64,000 bases of DNA, taken from NCBI GenBank assembly GCA_021151835.1, contig JAGKWO010000010.1, positions 61,645-125,644 of the forward strand, in the 5' to 3' direction. How positions within the stretch are numbered: position 1 is the first letter of the stretch; the number at the start of each line of letters is the position of its first letter. The notes under the pieces were generated by a model. It made no database searches, was not told where the DNA came from, and worked only from the letters and a program-made list of their open reading frames with translations. Below, one piece after another: positions 55,886 through 64,000 of the stretch. Made by a program: the position numbers and the translations under genes. Origin of the DNA: Gammaproteobacteria bacterium (lineage in GTDB: Bacteria > Pseudomonadota > Gammaproteobacteria > Pseudomonadales > Cellvibrionaceae).

Positions 55886-55903
55886 AATGAACACTTGTTC
55901 ATT
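55886..55903. promoter_or_regulatory. 18-bp palindromic operator upstream of the RND operon
   Basis: AATGAACA-CT-TGTTCATT is a perfect inverted repeat, 32 bp upstream of the adaptor ATG. Its length and symmetry suit a TetR-family dimer site, and the operon itself encodes a TetR protein. Confidence 0.65.
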
Positions 55904-56025
55904 TTGATCATGATAAATCCTGGATGCGCAAAAACCAGCAACTTTTCACTAATTAACGATTGTGCAATGTGGAATAGTCAGCAGGAGGGATGCTATTGAA
56001 GCAGAAACGATAAGCTTGCTCCCGC

Positions 56026-58053
56026 TTAGTCATGCAGGAGCTTATTGAAGACCTCAATCAATTGATTAATGTCTACCGGCTTGGTCAGGTAATCAAAAAA
56101 GCCGGCGTTGCGGCCGCGCTCGATATCGTACGGCATGGCGTTCGCCGATAATCCGACCACAGGAATCTGGCTGGTGGATGGATCATTCTTAAGCACCGCG
56201 AGTACTTCATAACCGTCCATACCGGGTAAGTTGATATCCAGGATAATTAAATCCGGGTTGGTGCTGCGCGCCTTGTAAATCCCGAGAAACGCTTCTTCCG
56301 CGATATCCAGCTCCAATTGTGGATAGCGCGCAAAAATCTGCTGCAGCAAGCGGATATTGGTGGGGTTGTCTTCCACATACAACACCCGACAACGGCGTTG
56401 CACATTTAATATCGCCGGGCTGTAATCTTTTTTGCGATGTGCGGATGGCAGCGTATCCGCACTCCATTCAGTGGCGATGGGAAAATCCATCCAAAAGGTA
56501 GTGCCTACATTTTCAGCACTGGAAAAATCGAGTTTACCTTGCATCATTTCCACAAGCTGCTTGGTAATCACAAGCCCAACACCGGAGCCTTCAATAGTGC
56601 TGTTTTCCGCACTCAAGCGATTAAACGGCTGGAACACTTCGTTCTGGCGTTGCAGTGGAATACCGCGGCCGGTATCGCGCACGCTGATGCGCAACTTCAA
56701 CCCTTCCTGTACGCTGAGGGTCACTTCCACCTCACCACCAACATGATTATATTTCACGGCGTTGCTCAACAAATTCAACAGCGCTTGTTTGCAACGCACA
56801 TGATCAGCAATGACGTAAGTATTAATATGATCGGTGATATTTGCGGTTAACCGAATACCGCGTGCATCAGCTTGTGTTTGAACCAATGTAAAACACTCAT
56901 CCAGCAAACGCGACACCAGCACCGGTTCCAGCGAGACGGTCATATTGCCCGATTCAATTTTGGCCAAATCGAGAACGTCATTGATTAATTGCAACAGATG
57001 TTCGCCTGCTTTGCGGATTTCACGCACGTTTTCAATTTGTTGCGATTTTAAATTGCCATCGTATTCAAATAATTGCGTGTACCCCAAAATGGCATTCAGG
57101 GGAGTACGCAATTCATGGCTCATGCTGGATAAAAATTCTGATTTGGCGCGGTTGGCTTTCTCCGCTTGTTCTTTTGCCTGGATCACGCGCTCCTCTGCAC
57201 GTTTCACCTCAGTGATATCCATATTGCTGCCAGACATCATAATTGGCTGGCCTTTTTCATTGAACACCGCGCGGCCTCGACCGCGAATCCAGCGGATTTC
57301 TCCCGAAGTGCTAATCAAACGGTATTCAACATCAAAAGGCGCACGCCCGGCCATGTGCTCAATTAATGCATTATCGAATTTGGCAAGATCCTGCTGATAA
57401 ATATGGCGGCGCCAGATTTTCAAGCGATCCTCACCTTCCGTGAGCACATCATCCAGATCGTCGTAACCCAATAATTCCCAACAGCGGTGGGAAAAATGAA
57501 AGCCGCCGCGATCAGCGTACCATTCCCAAATACCATCGCTCGATGCCTGGATAATCCGCACCTGGCGCGCCTCACTTTCGCGCAATGCCGCCTCTACTTT
57601 TTTAATTTCGGTGATATCGAAATTAACACCGGACATAATGGTGACCTGGCCATTTTCATCGCGCATTGAATCGGCGCGAACCTGGGTCCAAATGTAATCA
57701 CCCGCTTTGGTTTTGATGCGGTAGGAAACATCCATCGGGCGCCCGGTGCGCAAATGTTGCCGGGTGGCCTCAACCGCGAATTCGCGATCATCCGGATGGA
57801 TATAGGTAAGGACTTTGGATGCATCGCAAATATCCTTGGCATCTTCCGGCCCATAACCAAGGCGCATCCAGAACCCACCGGACCATTCGATATGCTGGTG
57901 CACCAGGTCCCATTCCCAAAAACCATAGCCACTGCCATTAAAAATTCTTTGGAAACGCCCGACAGTTGCGCGTAGCAGTTCAAGGTCATCGCTGGTTTGC
58001 AAGGAGGGATTGAAACTGATGTGTTCAATCATCGGGTTGCGGTTGCTGGTCAT
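56026..58053 (-). CDS. Cytoplasmic hybrid sensor kinase (PAS-PAS-HisKA-HATPase-REC)
   Basis: The 675-residue protein has two PAS domains (about 25-155 and 160-290), a HisKA domain with H313 in MSHELRTPLN, an ATPase domain, and a C-terminal receiver with phosphoacceptor D606. No transmembrane helix is seen, so it is cytoplasmic. It has no cognate partner gene next to it, so it may act through a phosphotransfer protein elsewhere. ATG 58053 is preferred over an upstream TTG. Confidence 0.92.
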   Translation of the reverse strand: MTSNRNPMIEHISFNPSLQTSDDLELLRATVGRFQRIFNGSGYGFWEWDLVHQHIEWSGGFWMRLGYGPEDAKDICDASKVLTYIHPDDREFAVEATRQHLRTGRPMDVSYRIKTKAGDYIWTQVRADSMRDENGQVTIMSGVNFDITEIKKVEAALRESEARQVRIIQASSDGIWEWYADRGGFHFSHRCWELLGYDDLDDVLTEGEDRLKIWRRHIYQQDLAKFDNALIEHMAGRAPFDVEYRLISTSGEIRWIRGRGRAVFNEKGQPIMMSGSNMDITEVKRAEERVIQAKEQAEKANRAKSEFLSSMSHELRTPLNAILGYTQLFEYDGNLKSQQIENVREIRKAGEHLLQLINDVLDLAKIESGNMTVSLEPVLVSRLLDECFTLVQTQADARGIRLTANITDHINTYVIADHVRCKQALLNLLSNAVKYNHVGGEVEVTLSVQEGLKLRISVRDTGRGIPLQRQNEVFQPFNRLSAENSTIEGSGVGLVITKQLVEMMQGKLDFSSAENVGTTFWMDFPIATEWSADTLPSAHRKKDYSPAILNVQRRCRVLYVEDNPTNIRLLQQIFARYPQLELDIAEEAFLGIYKARSTNPDLIILDINLPGMDGYEVLAVLKNDPSTSQIPVVGLSANAMPYDIERGRNAGFFDYLTKPVDINQLIEVFNKLLHD

Positions 58054-58152
58054 CGCCTGTGCCTTGAACAAATGGGAAGGTAAGAAAATGCACCGACGAT
58101 ACCCGAGATTTTTTGATTAAACAATCGGGACTGTTTTTCCTTCGCCAGAAAC

Positions 58153-58180
58153 AACAACAGCGCCCCAAGGCGCTGTTGTT
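58153..58180. terminator. Terminator-like hairpin after secF
   Basis: A 12-bp perfect stem (AACAACAGCGCC with its complement) encloses CCAA. On the leftward transcript the downstream U-tract is only three long, so it may be a weak terminator. Confidence 0.65.
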
Positions 58181-58204
58181 AGTAAAAAAATGCTAACAGA
58201 TAAA

Positions 58205-59371
58205 TCAGGGAGTCAGATCCACACCACCTTCAGTTTCGTCTTTTGGACGCGGCATAAGATCTTCTTTCGAAATTCCCATTGCTACTGTGGCGTTAGCTGC
58301 AATATAAATTGATGAGTAACAACCAAACACGACACCAATCATCATTGCTTTGGAGAAACCGGCTAGCAACTCCCCGCCAAACACATACAACACAGCCATT
58401 ACCAAAAATACGGTAACGTGGGTCATGATTGAGCGTCCAAGTGTTTGGGTCATGGAAATATTAACGATCTCGATAGGATCTATTGCACGTAACTTGCGGA
58501 AGTTTTCACGGATACGGTCAAAGATTACGATGGTGTCGTTAATGGAGTAACCGATCAACGCGATAATTGCAGCGAGTACGTTTAAGTCGAAATCCCATTG
58601 GAAAAAACTGAAACAGGCGAGCGTAACAACAGTGACGTGCACCAAACCCACCAGCGCACCCACTGAAAATTTCCATTGGAATTGTACCGCTACGTATAAA
58701 AATACCAACGCAAATGCACACAACATTCCAAGGCCACCGCTATCGCGCAGCTCATCACCAATTTGCGGACCTACCGACTCACTACTGCGCAATTTAATAG
58801 AGGCACCGGTCGCGGTTTGCAATTCTTCCAGCAAATGCTGGCTGTAAACCAGATCCAACCCTTTTTCAATGGCAACCTGGGTGGTGTTGTCTTTGGTTGA
58901 TACGATAGTTTTTCCGAAACGTGCCGAATCAAAAATACCGGATTGATTTACTTGCTCGGGCGTCAGGTTGCCCAGAACCAATACATCAACAAAACCTTCC
59001 TGCTCACGTGTTGGACGCAACACATCTTGCAAACTCGCACCATTACCCAGTTTGGCAACTTCAGCGGCGATATATTCACGGCCTTTGTTACTCATTTGGT
59101 CTTGTGTGCGAATCATTACATCCGCATCGCTACCAAAAGTTACCGCAACCGGGCTGTGCAATTGTTTTTCATGGAGCACATCGCGAATTTTTGCCAGGTC
59201 TGCCGGGCGATCAAATTGCACTTCAAGCTGGGTACCGCCGGTGAAATCCAAACCGAGTTTAAAACCCTGGAAAACAATCGAGGCAACCGCGAGGATGGTC
59301 AGAATAATTGAGAAGCCGGAAGTGTATTTCCGGATTCCCATAAAATTAATAACTTTCAATTCCTGTGTCAT
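58205..59371 (-). CDS. secF: Protein translocase subunit SecF (enlarged)
   Basis: SecF works with SecD to use the proton gradient to finish protein export. Motifs are LGLDFTGGTQLEV near residue 45, ESVGPQIGDELRDSG, IGYSINDTIVIFDRIREN (about residue 270) and GRSIMTHVTVFLV. The 388-residue length exceeds the usual 305-325. The extra residues lie in the first periplasmic domain (about residues 91-189). It follows secD by 12 bp. Confidence 0.93.
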   Translation of the reverse strand: MTQELKVINFMGIRKYTSGFSIILTILAVASIVFQGFKLGLDFTGGTQLEVQFDRPADLAKIRDVLHEKQLHSPVAVTFGSDADVMIRTQDQMSNKGREYIAAEVAKLGNGASLQDVLRPTREQEGFVDVLVLGNLTPEQVNQSGIFDSARFGKTIVSTKDNTTQVAIEKGLDLVYSQHLLEELQTATGASIKLRSSESVGPQIGDELRDSGGLGMLCAFALVFLYVAVQFQWKFSVGALVGLVHVTVVTLACFSFFQWDFDLNVLAAIIALIGYSINDTIVIFDRIRENFRKLRAIDPIEIVNISMTQTLGRSIMTHVTVFLVMAVLYVFGGELLAGFSKAMMIGVVFGCYSSIYIAANATVAMGISKEDLMPRPKDETEGGVDLTP

Positions 59372-59383
59372 AGCAGTGCTCTC

Positions 59384-61267
59384 TTACAGCGAAATTTTTT
59401 GCAGGTTTTTGCGACGGCCGTACACCAGATTCGCCAACGCACGACTAACCATAATGGAAGTAAGCATGGAGGTCGCCAGACCAATCCACAGCGTAATAGC
59501 GAAACCTTTAATCGGGCCGGTACCTACCGCAAACAGAATAATCGCTACAATCATTGTCGTGAGGTTAGCGTCGAGGATCGTAATAAATGCACGCTCATAA
59601 CCGGTATAAATTGCTTGCTGTGGCGATGCACCATTCCTGAGCTCTTCGCGAATCCGCGAATAGATAAGTACGTTCGCATCCACCGCGACCCCCATGGTCA
59701 ATACGATACCGGCAATACCTGGCAAGGTTAGCGTTGCACCGAACATGGATAACACAGTCATCAACAAGAGCACGTTAATGGCCAGTGCGATATTGGCGAA
59801 AAGACCAAATACGCGGTAGAAAATCACCATGAATACAAACACCATCACCAACGCCCAGATGGAAGAGTTCACACCTTTTTTGATGTTATCCGCACCGAGT
59901 GATGGACCAATGGTGCGTTCTTCCACAAAGTGCATTGGCGCGGCAAGCGCACCGGCGCGCAATAGCAATGCAAGTTCCGCCGCTTCACCCGGTTGGTCCA
60001 AACCGGTAATACGGAATTGGATACCTAATGCGCTTTGGATAGTTGCGAGGCTGATAACTTTGCGCTCGATATATTGAGTCGCTTTTTCCACATCTTCACC
60101 CGCTGCATTTTTCACGATCTGTGTGCGGGTTTTATATTCGATAAACAGGATACCCATTTGACGGCCAACATTATTGCGCGTCACGCGGTTCATTTTTGCA
60201 CCGCCAAGGCTATCGAGGGTGATATTTACCTGTGGCTGGTTGGTTTCAGGATCAAAACTGCTTTTTGCATCGGTAACACTGTCACCGGTGACGATGAGTT
60301 GCTTTTCCAGCACCGCATTACCGCGTTGCATTTGCATTAGCTCATCTTTGAAAGGAAATTCTTCTTTATTGGAAACCAGTGTGTCCGGTGAAGCGCCCAA
60401 ACGGAATTCGAGGTTTGCCGTTTTACCGATAACACGTTTTGCTTCTGCCGGATCCTGTACACCGGGTAATTGCACGATAATACGGCTACGGCCCTGGCGT
60501 TGAACAATCGGCTCAGAAACGCCGAGTTCGTTAACACGGTTACGCAAGGTCACCAGGTTCTGGTTCAGTGCGTAATCTTCAATTTCTTTGATAGCGGCTT
60601 CACTCAACGTAGCAACGAAACCAAAATCTGTCGCATCTGCGGCTGCATCTTGCTTAACGAATTGCATGCCGGGGAAATCACCGCGCAATGCACTGATAGC
60701 CTGATCAACGGATTCCGCGTTACGGAAACGGGCCACGATTTGATTGTCGCGGTTCGCGACGATTGATGAATAACGCAATTTGGCTTTGCGCAATTTATCT
60801 TTCATATCGTCAGCATTGATTGTTTGGCGTTTTTCCACTGCAGACGCGCTGTCGACTTCCAACAGGAAGTGCACACCGCCCGCCAAATCCAGACCTAACT
60901 TCATCGGCTCCGCACCCAAAGCACGCAACCAGCCCGGTGTCGTCGATGCACTGTTCAAGGCAACGATATAGCCATCACCCAATGCGCGCTGGATCGCGGT
61001 ACGAGCCAGCATTTGTTGCTCATGGCCATGCAAGCGCACCATGGCAGACTCACCGTTTGACTCAGCACCAAAATATTCGATTTTGGCATCTTTCAAAGTT
61101 TGTTCGATACGGTCCAGAACCGCTTTATCGATAACCTTGGCCGTCGAGTCGCCCGAAACCTGAACTGCCGGGTCGGGAATATAAATATTTGGAATGGAAT
61201 AGATAAAGCCGATCACTGTAATAGCGATCAACATCAGGTATTTCCACAGCGGGTAGCGGTTTAGCAT
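59384..61267 (-). CDS. secD: Protein translocase subunit SecD
   Basis: SecD has a large periplasmic domain and six transmembrane helices. The 627-residue length is usual. Motifs are LGLDLAGGVHFLLEVD (about residue 124), RIIVQLPG, and GMAVDANVLIYSRIREEL-like sequence near residue 520. The usual yajC gene upstream is missing between tgt and secD. The gap of 164 bp has no ORF. Confidence 0.95.
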   Translation of the reverse strand: MLNRYPLWKYLMLIAITVIGFIYSIPNIYIPDPAVQVSGDSTAKVIDKAVLDRIEQTLKDAKIEYFGAESNGESAMVRLHGHEQQMLARTAIQRALGDGYIVALNSASTTPGWLRALGAEPMKLGLDLAGGVHFLLEVDSASAVEKRQTINADDMKDKLRKAKLRYSSIVANRDNQIVARFRNAESVDQAISALRGDFPGMQFVKQDAAADATDFGFVATLSEAAIKEIEDYALNQNLVTLRNRVNELGVSEPIVQRQGRSRIIVQLPGVQDPAEAKRVIGKTANLEFRLGASPDTLVSNKEEFPFKDELMQMQRGNAVLEKQLIVTGDSVTDAKSSFDPETNQPQVNITLDSLGGAKMNRVTRNNVGRQMGILFIEYKTRTQIVKNAAGEDVEKATQYIERKVISLATIQSALGIQFRITGLDQPGEAAELALLLRAGALAAPMHFVEERTIGPSLGADNIKKGVNSSIWALVMVFVFMVIFYRVFGLFANIALAINVLLLMTVLSMFGATLTLPGIAGIVLTMGVAVDANVLIYSRIREELRNGASPQQAIYTGYERAFITILDANLTTMIVAIILFAVGTGPIKGFAITLWIGLATSMLTSIMVSRALANLVYGRRKNLQKISL

Positions 61268-61431
61268 AAATAATTCCCAACTAGTCAGTCGCAGAGGTGA
61301 TTCGCAAAGGTTATTTTGCGGATGGAAACTTCTGCATTATTTCTACTTGCACACAGCCGTTACCCTGGCTGCGGTATGGTCAAGGGCGCCGGATTATACC
61401 CTTTAATTCACTTACAACAATCAGCATCGAT

Positions 61432-62616
61432 TCATTGTGGTGGCGCAGGTGGCACTTCCAGGCCCTGGCGACCATAAAACTCGCTCAAAAACTCATCAAA
61501 AGTATTCTCACTGAGTGCTGTACGCATATCCGCCATGATGCGTTGGTAGTAACGCAGGTTATGGATCGTATTCAATGTGGCCCCAAGCATCTCGTTACAT
61601 TTATCCAGGTGATGCAGGTAAGAGCGCGAGAAGTTTTTGCAGGTATAACAATCACAACGTGAATCAAGCGGGCCAGTATCGTCACGATATTTAGCGTTGC
61701 GCAGTTTAACCACACCTTCGCTGGTGAATAAATGGCCATTGCGGGCATTGCGGGTGGGCATTACACAGTCAAACATATCCACGCCACGCCGCACCGCTTC
61801 TACGATATCGCCCGGCTTGCCAACCCCCATCAAATAGCGCGGTTTGTGTTTGGGCATTTGCGGGGTCAGGTTTTCCAGGATGCGCAGCATATCCTCTTTA
61901 GGCTCGCCCACCGACAAGCCACCGATTGCATAACCATCAAAACCGATTTCCGTCAGGCCACGCAGGGATTCGCTGCGCAAGTTATCGTACATACCACCCT
62001 GCACTATCCCGAATAATGCCGATGGATTATCACCATGGGCGACTTTGGAACGCCTGGCCCAGCGTAAGGATAACTCCATCGAATCACGCGCTTCATGGAT
62101 GCTGGCAGGGTAAGGAGTGCACTCGTCGAAAATCATTACGATATCCGAGCCCAGATCGCGCTGTACCTGCATCGATGTTTCAGGGTCGAGAAATACCTTG
62201 CTGCCATTAATCGGGGATTTGAAAGTTACACCTTCTTCGGTGATCTTGCGCAACTTACCCAAACTGAAAACCTGGAAGCCACCGGAGTCAGTCAGGATGG
62301 GACCTTTCCATTGCATAAAGTCATGAAGGTCGCCATGGGCTTTCACCACGTCAGTACCGGGACGCAACATCAAATGAAAGGTGTTGCCCAGAATTATTTG
62401 CGCTCCAATATCTTCAACGTCACGCGGGGTCAGGCCTTTTACCGTCCCATATGTCCCAACCGGCATAAAGGCGGGAGTTTCGACAGTACCGCGTGGAAAT
62501 TTCAACCGGCCGCGGCGCGCCCGTCCGGTTTGGCCATCCAGTTCAAATTGCATAAAGCATTGGCCAGTTTCACCTTCTGCTGCAGAAGTAGCCTGGGTTA
62601 TTTCAAGATCAGTCAC
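61432..62616 (-). CDS. tgt: tRNA-guanine transglycosylase
   Basis: Tgt swaps G34 in GUN-anticodon tRNAs for preQ1 as a step to queuosine. The 394-residue enzyme shows DSGGFQVFSL near the active site, GGLSVGE, and a zinc site CDCYTC...HH. It follows queA by 2 bp. This is the usual queA-tgt order. Confidence 0.96.
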   Translation of the reverse strand: MTDLEITQATSAAEGETGQCFMQFELDGQTGRARRGRLKFPRGTVETPAFMPVGTYGTVKGLTPRDVEDIGAQIILGNTFHLMLRPGTDVVKAHGDLHDFMQWKGPILTDSGGFQVFSLGKLRKITEEGVTFKSPINGSKVFLDPETSMQVQRDLGSDIVMIFDECTPYPASIHEARDSMELSLRWARRSKVAHGDNPSALFGIVQGGMYDNLRSESLRGLTEIGFDGYAIGGLSVGEPKEDMLRILENLTPQMPKHKPRYLMGVGKPGDIVEAVRRGVDMFDCVMPTRNARNGHLFTSEGVVKLRNAKYRDDTGPLDSRCDCYTCKNFSRSYLHHLDKCNEMLGATLNTIHNLRYYQRIMADMRTALSENTFDEFLSEFYGRQGLEVPPAPPQ

Positions 62617-62618
62617 GA

Positions 62619-63710
62619 TTAATTCTCTGATTGCACCGCACCGACTTTTTGCAAAGCGGCAGCAGGATTGCGGGTGATAAACATGGCATCGCCATAACTG
62701 AAAAAGCGATAGCGCTGTGCAACCGCCTCCTGGTAGGCAGCCATGGTAAAACGAAAACCGGCAAAGGCCGATACCAACATAATCAGGGTGGATTCCGGCA
62801 AATGGAAGTTGGTTACCAGGGCGTCCACTACCTGAAATTCATATCCGGGGTAAATAAAGATACTGGTTTCACCCTGGTATGGATGGATCTCACCGCGCTG
62901 GCCCGGATTCGCATAACCCTGCGCCGCTGACTCAAGGCTACGCACGCTGGTAGTTCCCACTGCTATGACGCGCTTGCCCGCCGCTTTGGTAGCCCTCACC
63001 AGCGCGCACACTTCCTCTGATACATCCATGATTTCCGAATGCATCTGGTGCTCGGCAATATTATCGACGCGCATATTCTGGAAAGTGCCAGCCCCCACAT
63101 GCAAGGTGACGAATGCGGTTTGCACGCCTTTGGCTTTCAGGTCCACCAGCATCTGCTCATCGAAATGTAAACCGGCAGTAGGTGCCGCGACGGCCCCCTG
63201 CTTTTCGCCATAGACCGTTTGATAACGCTCACGGTCAGCCGCTACATCGTCCCGATCTATATATGGAGGGAGTGGCATATGGCCGATGCGATCCAGCACG
63301 GTTAATACGTGATCGTCACTGCGGAACGCCCATTCAAACAATGCATCGTGCCGGGCGACCAACGAAACCCGGGTTCCATCTTGCAGAATTACGATGGAAT
63401 CCACTTTTGGCGCTTTACTCGCACGGGTATGGGCAAGCACACGATGGTTATCCAGGACTCGCTCCACCAGGATTTCAACCTGCCCGCCCGACTCCTTCTG
63501 GCCAAACAAACGCGCAGGAATAACACGGGTATTGTTAAACACCATTAAATCGCCCGGCTCAACCAGATTCAGTAAATCGGGAAATTGCCCATGGGTTAAT
63601 TGGCCACTTACACCATCAAGTTGCAATAACCGGCTGCCGCGCCGCTCAGCGGCAGGCGCACGGGCGATAAGTTCATCGGGCAATTCGTAGTGGAAATCCT
63701 GGCGACGCAT
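62619..63710 (-). CDS. queA: S-adenosylmethionine:tRNA ribosyltransferase-isomerase
   Basis: QueA adds the SAM ribosyl moiety to preQ1-tRNA, giving epoxyqueuosine. The 363-residue protein starts DFHYELPDELIA, has APTAGLHF and HLPESTLIMLVSAFAG. It leads the queA-tgt-secD-secF group. Confidence 0.96.
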   Translation of the reverse strand: MRRQDFHYELPDELIARAPAAERRGSRLLQLDGVSGQLTHGQFPDLLNLVEPGDLMVFNNTRVIPARLFGQKESGGQVEILVERVLDNHRVLAHTRASKAPKVDSIVILQDGTRVSLVARHDALFEWAFRSDDHVLTVLDRIGHMPLPPYIDRDDVAADRERYQTVYGEKQGAVAAPTAGLHFDEQMLVDLKAKGVQTAFVTLHVGAGTFQNMRVDNIAEHQMHSEIMDVSEEVCALVRATKAAGKRVIAVGTTSVRSLESAAQGYANPGQRGEIHPYQGETSIFIYPGYEFQVVDALVTNFHLPESTLIMLVSAFAGFRFTMAAYQEAVAQRYRFFSYGDAMFITRNPAAALQKVGAVQSEN

Positions 63711-63880
63711 AGCAAATAAACAACTTGATGGGTTAAATGTAAAAAAGGTCGGCAGGTTAACTCAATTTCGGGGAGTTTCAAAATTGTGAATGGCGATAAA
63801 GCTTAAGGCAGGCCGATTGTTTTACAGCTTTTAAAAGTCCCAGCGATAAAAAACTGATTCATAAACAATGCCCAATAAAA

Positions 63881-63906
63881 AAGGGCTTACATTGCTGTAA
63901 GCCCTT
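63881..63906 (-). terminator. Terminator after the tRNA-Leu gene
   Basis: AAGGGCTTAC pairs with GTAAGCCCTT around ATTGCT. A-run on the left becomes the U-tract on the leftward transcript. Confidence 0.85.
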
Positions 63907-63913
63907 TCGGATT

Positions 63914-63999
63914 TGGTGCCAGTGGTCGGACTCGAACCGACACGCTTTAAGGGCGCCGGATTTTGAATCCGGTGCGTCTACCAATTCCGCCACACTGGC
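63914..63999 (-). tRNA. tRNA-Leu (anticodon CAA)
   Basis: On the minus strand the molecule begins GCCAGTG and ends CACTGGC-A-CCA, giving a seven-pair acceptor stem. The anticodon loop TTCAAAA has CAA. It has a long variable arm typical of Leu tRNAs, a GGTTCGAGTCC T-arm, and an encoded CCA end. The gene lies wholly inside the window with one base to spare. Confidence 0.95.
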
Positions 64000-64000
64000 G

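Noticed and set aside
1..64000. Prophage, insertion sequence, integron or CRISPR array
   Set aside because: No transposase, integrase or recombinase gene and no spaced repeat array was seen. The lone lysozyme-like gene at 37054 is the only phage-like hint.

Overview
The window is a stretch of ordinary chromosome from a gammaproteobacterium. The gene families (CmoA/CmoB, TtcA, the Rnm-YciO-ScpA-ScpB-RluB block, Cpx-type regulators with a Spy-like protein, queA-tgt-secD-secF, adk-tsaB), moderate GC content judged by eye, and many cyclic-di-GMP proteins suggest a free-living, motile relative of Cellvibrio or Pseudomonas. The Cellvibrionaceae assignment is an inference from gene style, not a database match. 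I found no rRNA, CRISPR array, transposase, integrase or prophage block. One tRNA, tRNA-Leu(CAA), sits at the right edge. Layout, left part (1-12.1 kb): slt and the chemotaxis coupler cheV are followed by a tiny possible leader gene with its own terminator, a small membrane protein and an EAL-HDOD protein. A leftward run of signalling genes follows: a tail-anchored double-FHA protein, a small soluble histidine kinase, a response regulator fused to TPRs, an EAL-CBS-GGDEF protein, and a DUF5610-like protein of unknown function. Layout, 12.3-27.6 kb: cmoAB (tRNA wobble modification), a flavodoxin, a Cpx-like locus (spy-like gene divergent from cpxR/cpxA-like genes with a visible GTTAA-N5-GTTAA box), a GGEEF diguanylate cyclase, the conserved rnm-yciO-scpA-scpB-rluB block, and a rightward series of a VC0807-type membrane protein, yciI, an SH3 protein, a cyclophilin, pdxJ and a TrmH-like methyltransferase. 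Layout, 27.7-44.9 kb: amtB with a sigma-54-type promoter, a truncated hemoglobin, a ten-repeat Sel1 protein, a lone ccmC, rsmE, a large PAS-GGDEF-EAL membrane protein, alanine dehydrogenase, a lone phage-type lysozyme-like gene, ttcA, a PilZ protein, an Aer-like chemoreceptor, bioA, trpS and a double cNMP-rhodanese-like protein. Layout, 45-64 kb: apeB, tsaB, adk, an Lrp-family regulator, a membrane-anchored TPR protein, an RND efflux operon ending in its presumed TetR repressor with a perfect 18-bp palindrome upstream, a hybrid PAS histidine kinase, secF, secD, tgt, queA and the tRNA. How the genes work together: c-di-GMP turnover and reading (four EAL/GGDEF proteins plus PilZ) together with CheV and an Aer-like receptor point to a motile, surface-responsive lifestyle. 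Envelope upkeep is served by slt, the Cpx-like system, the Spy-like chaperone, cyclophilin and SecDF. tRNA and rRNA modification (cmoAB, ttcA, queA, tgt, tsaB, YciO, rluB, rsmE) is strongly represented. The observations most worth following are the 29-codon leader ORF with a terminator, the FHA/HK/TPR-response-regulator/DUF5610 cluster, the enlarged SecF periplasmic region together with the missing yajC, the lone ccmC, and the domesticated-looking phage lysozyme-like gene with a sigma-54-like promoter.
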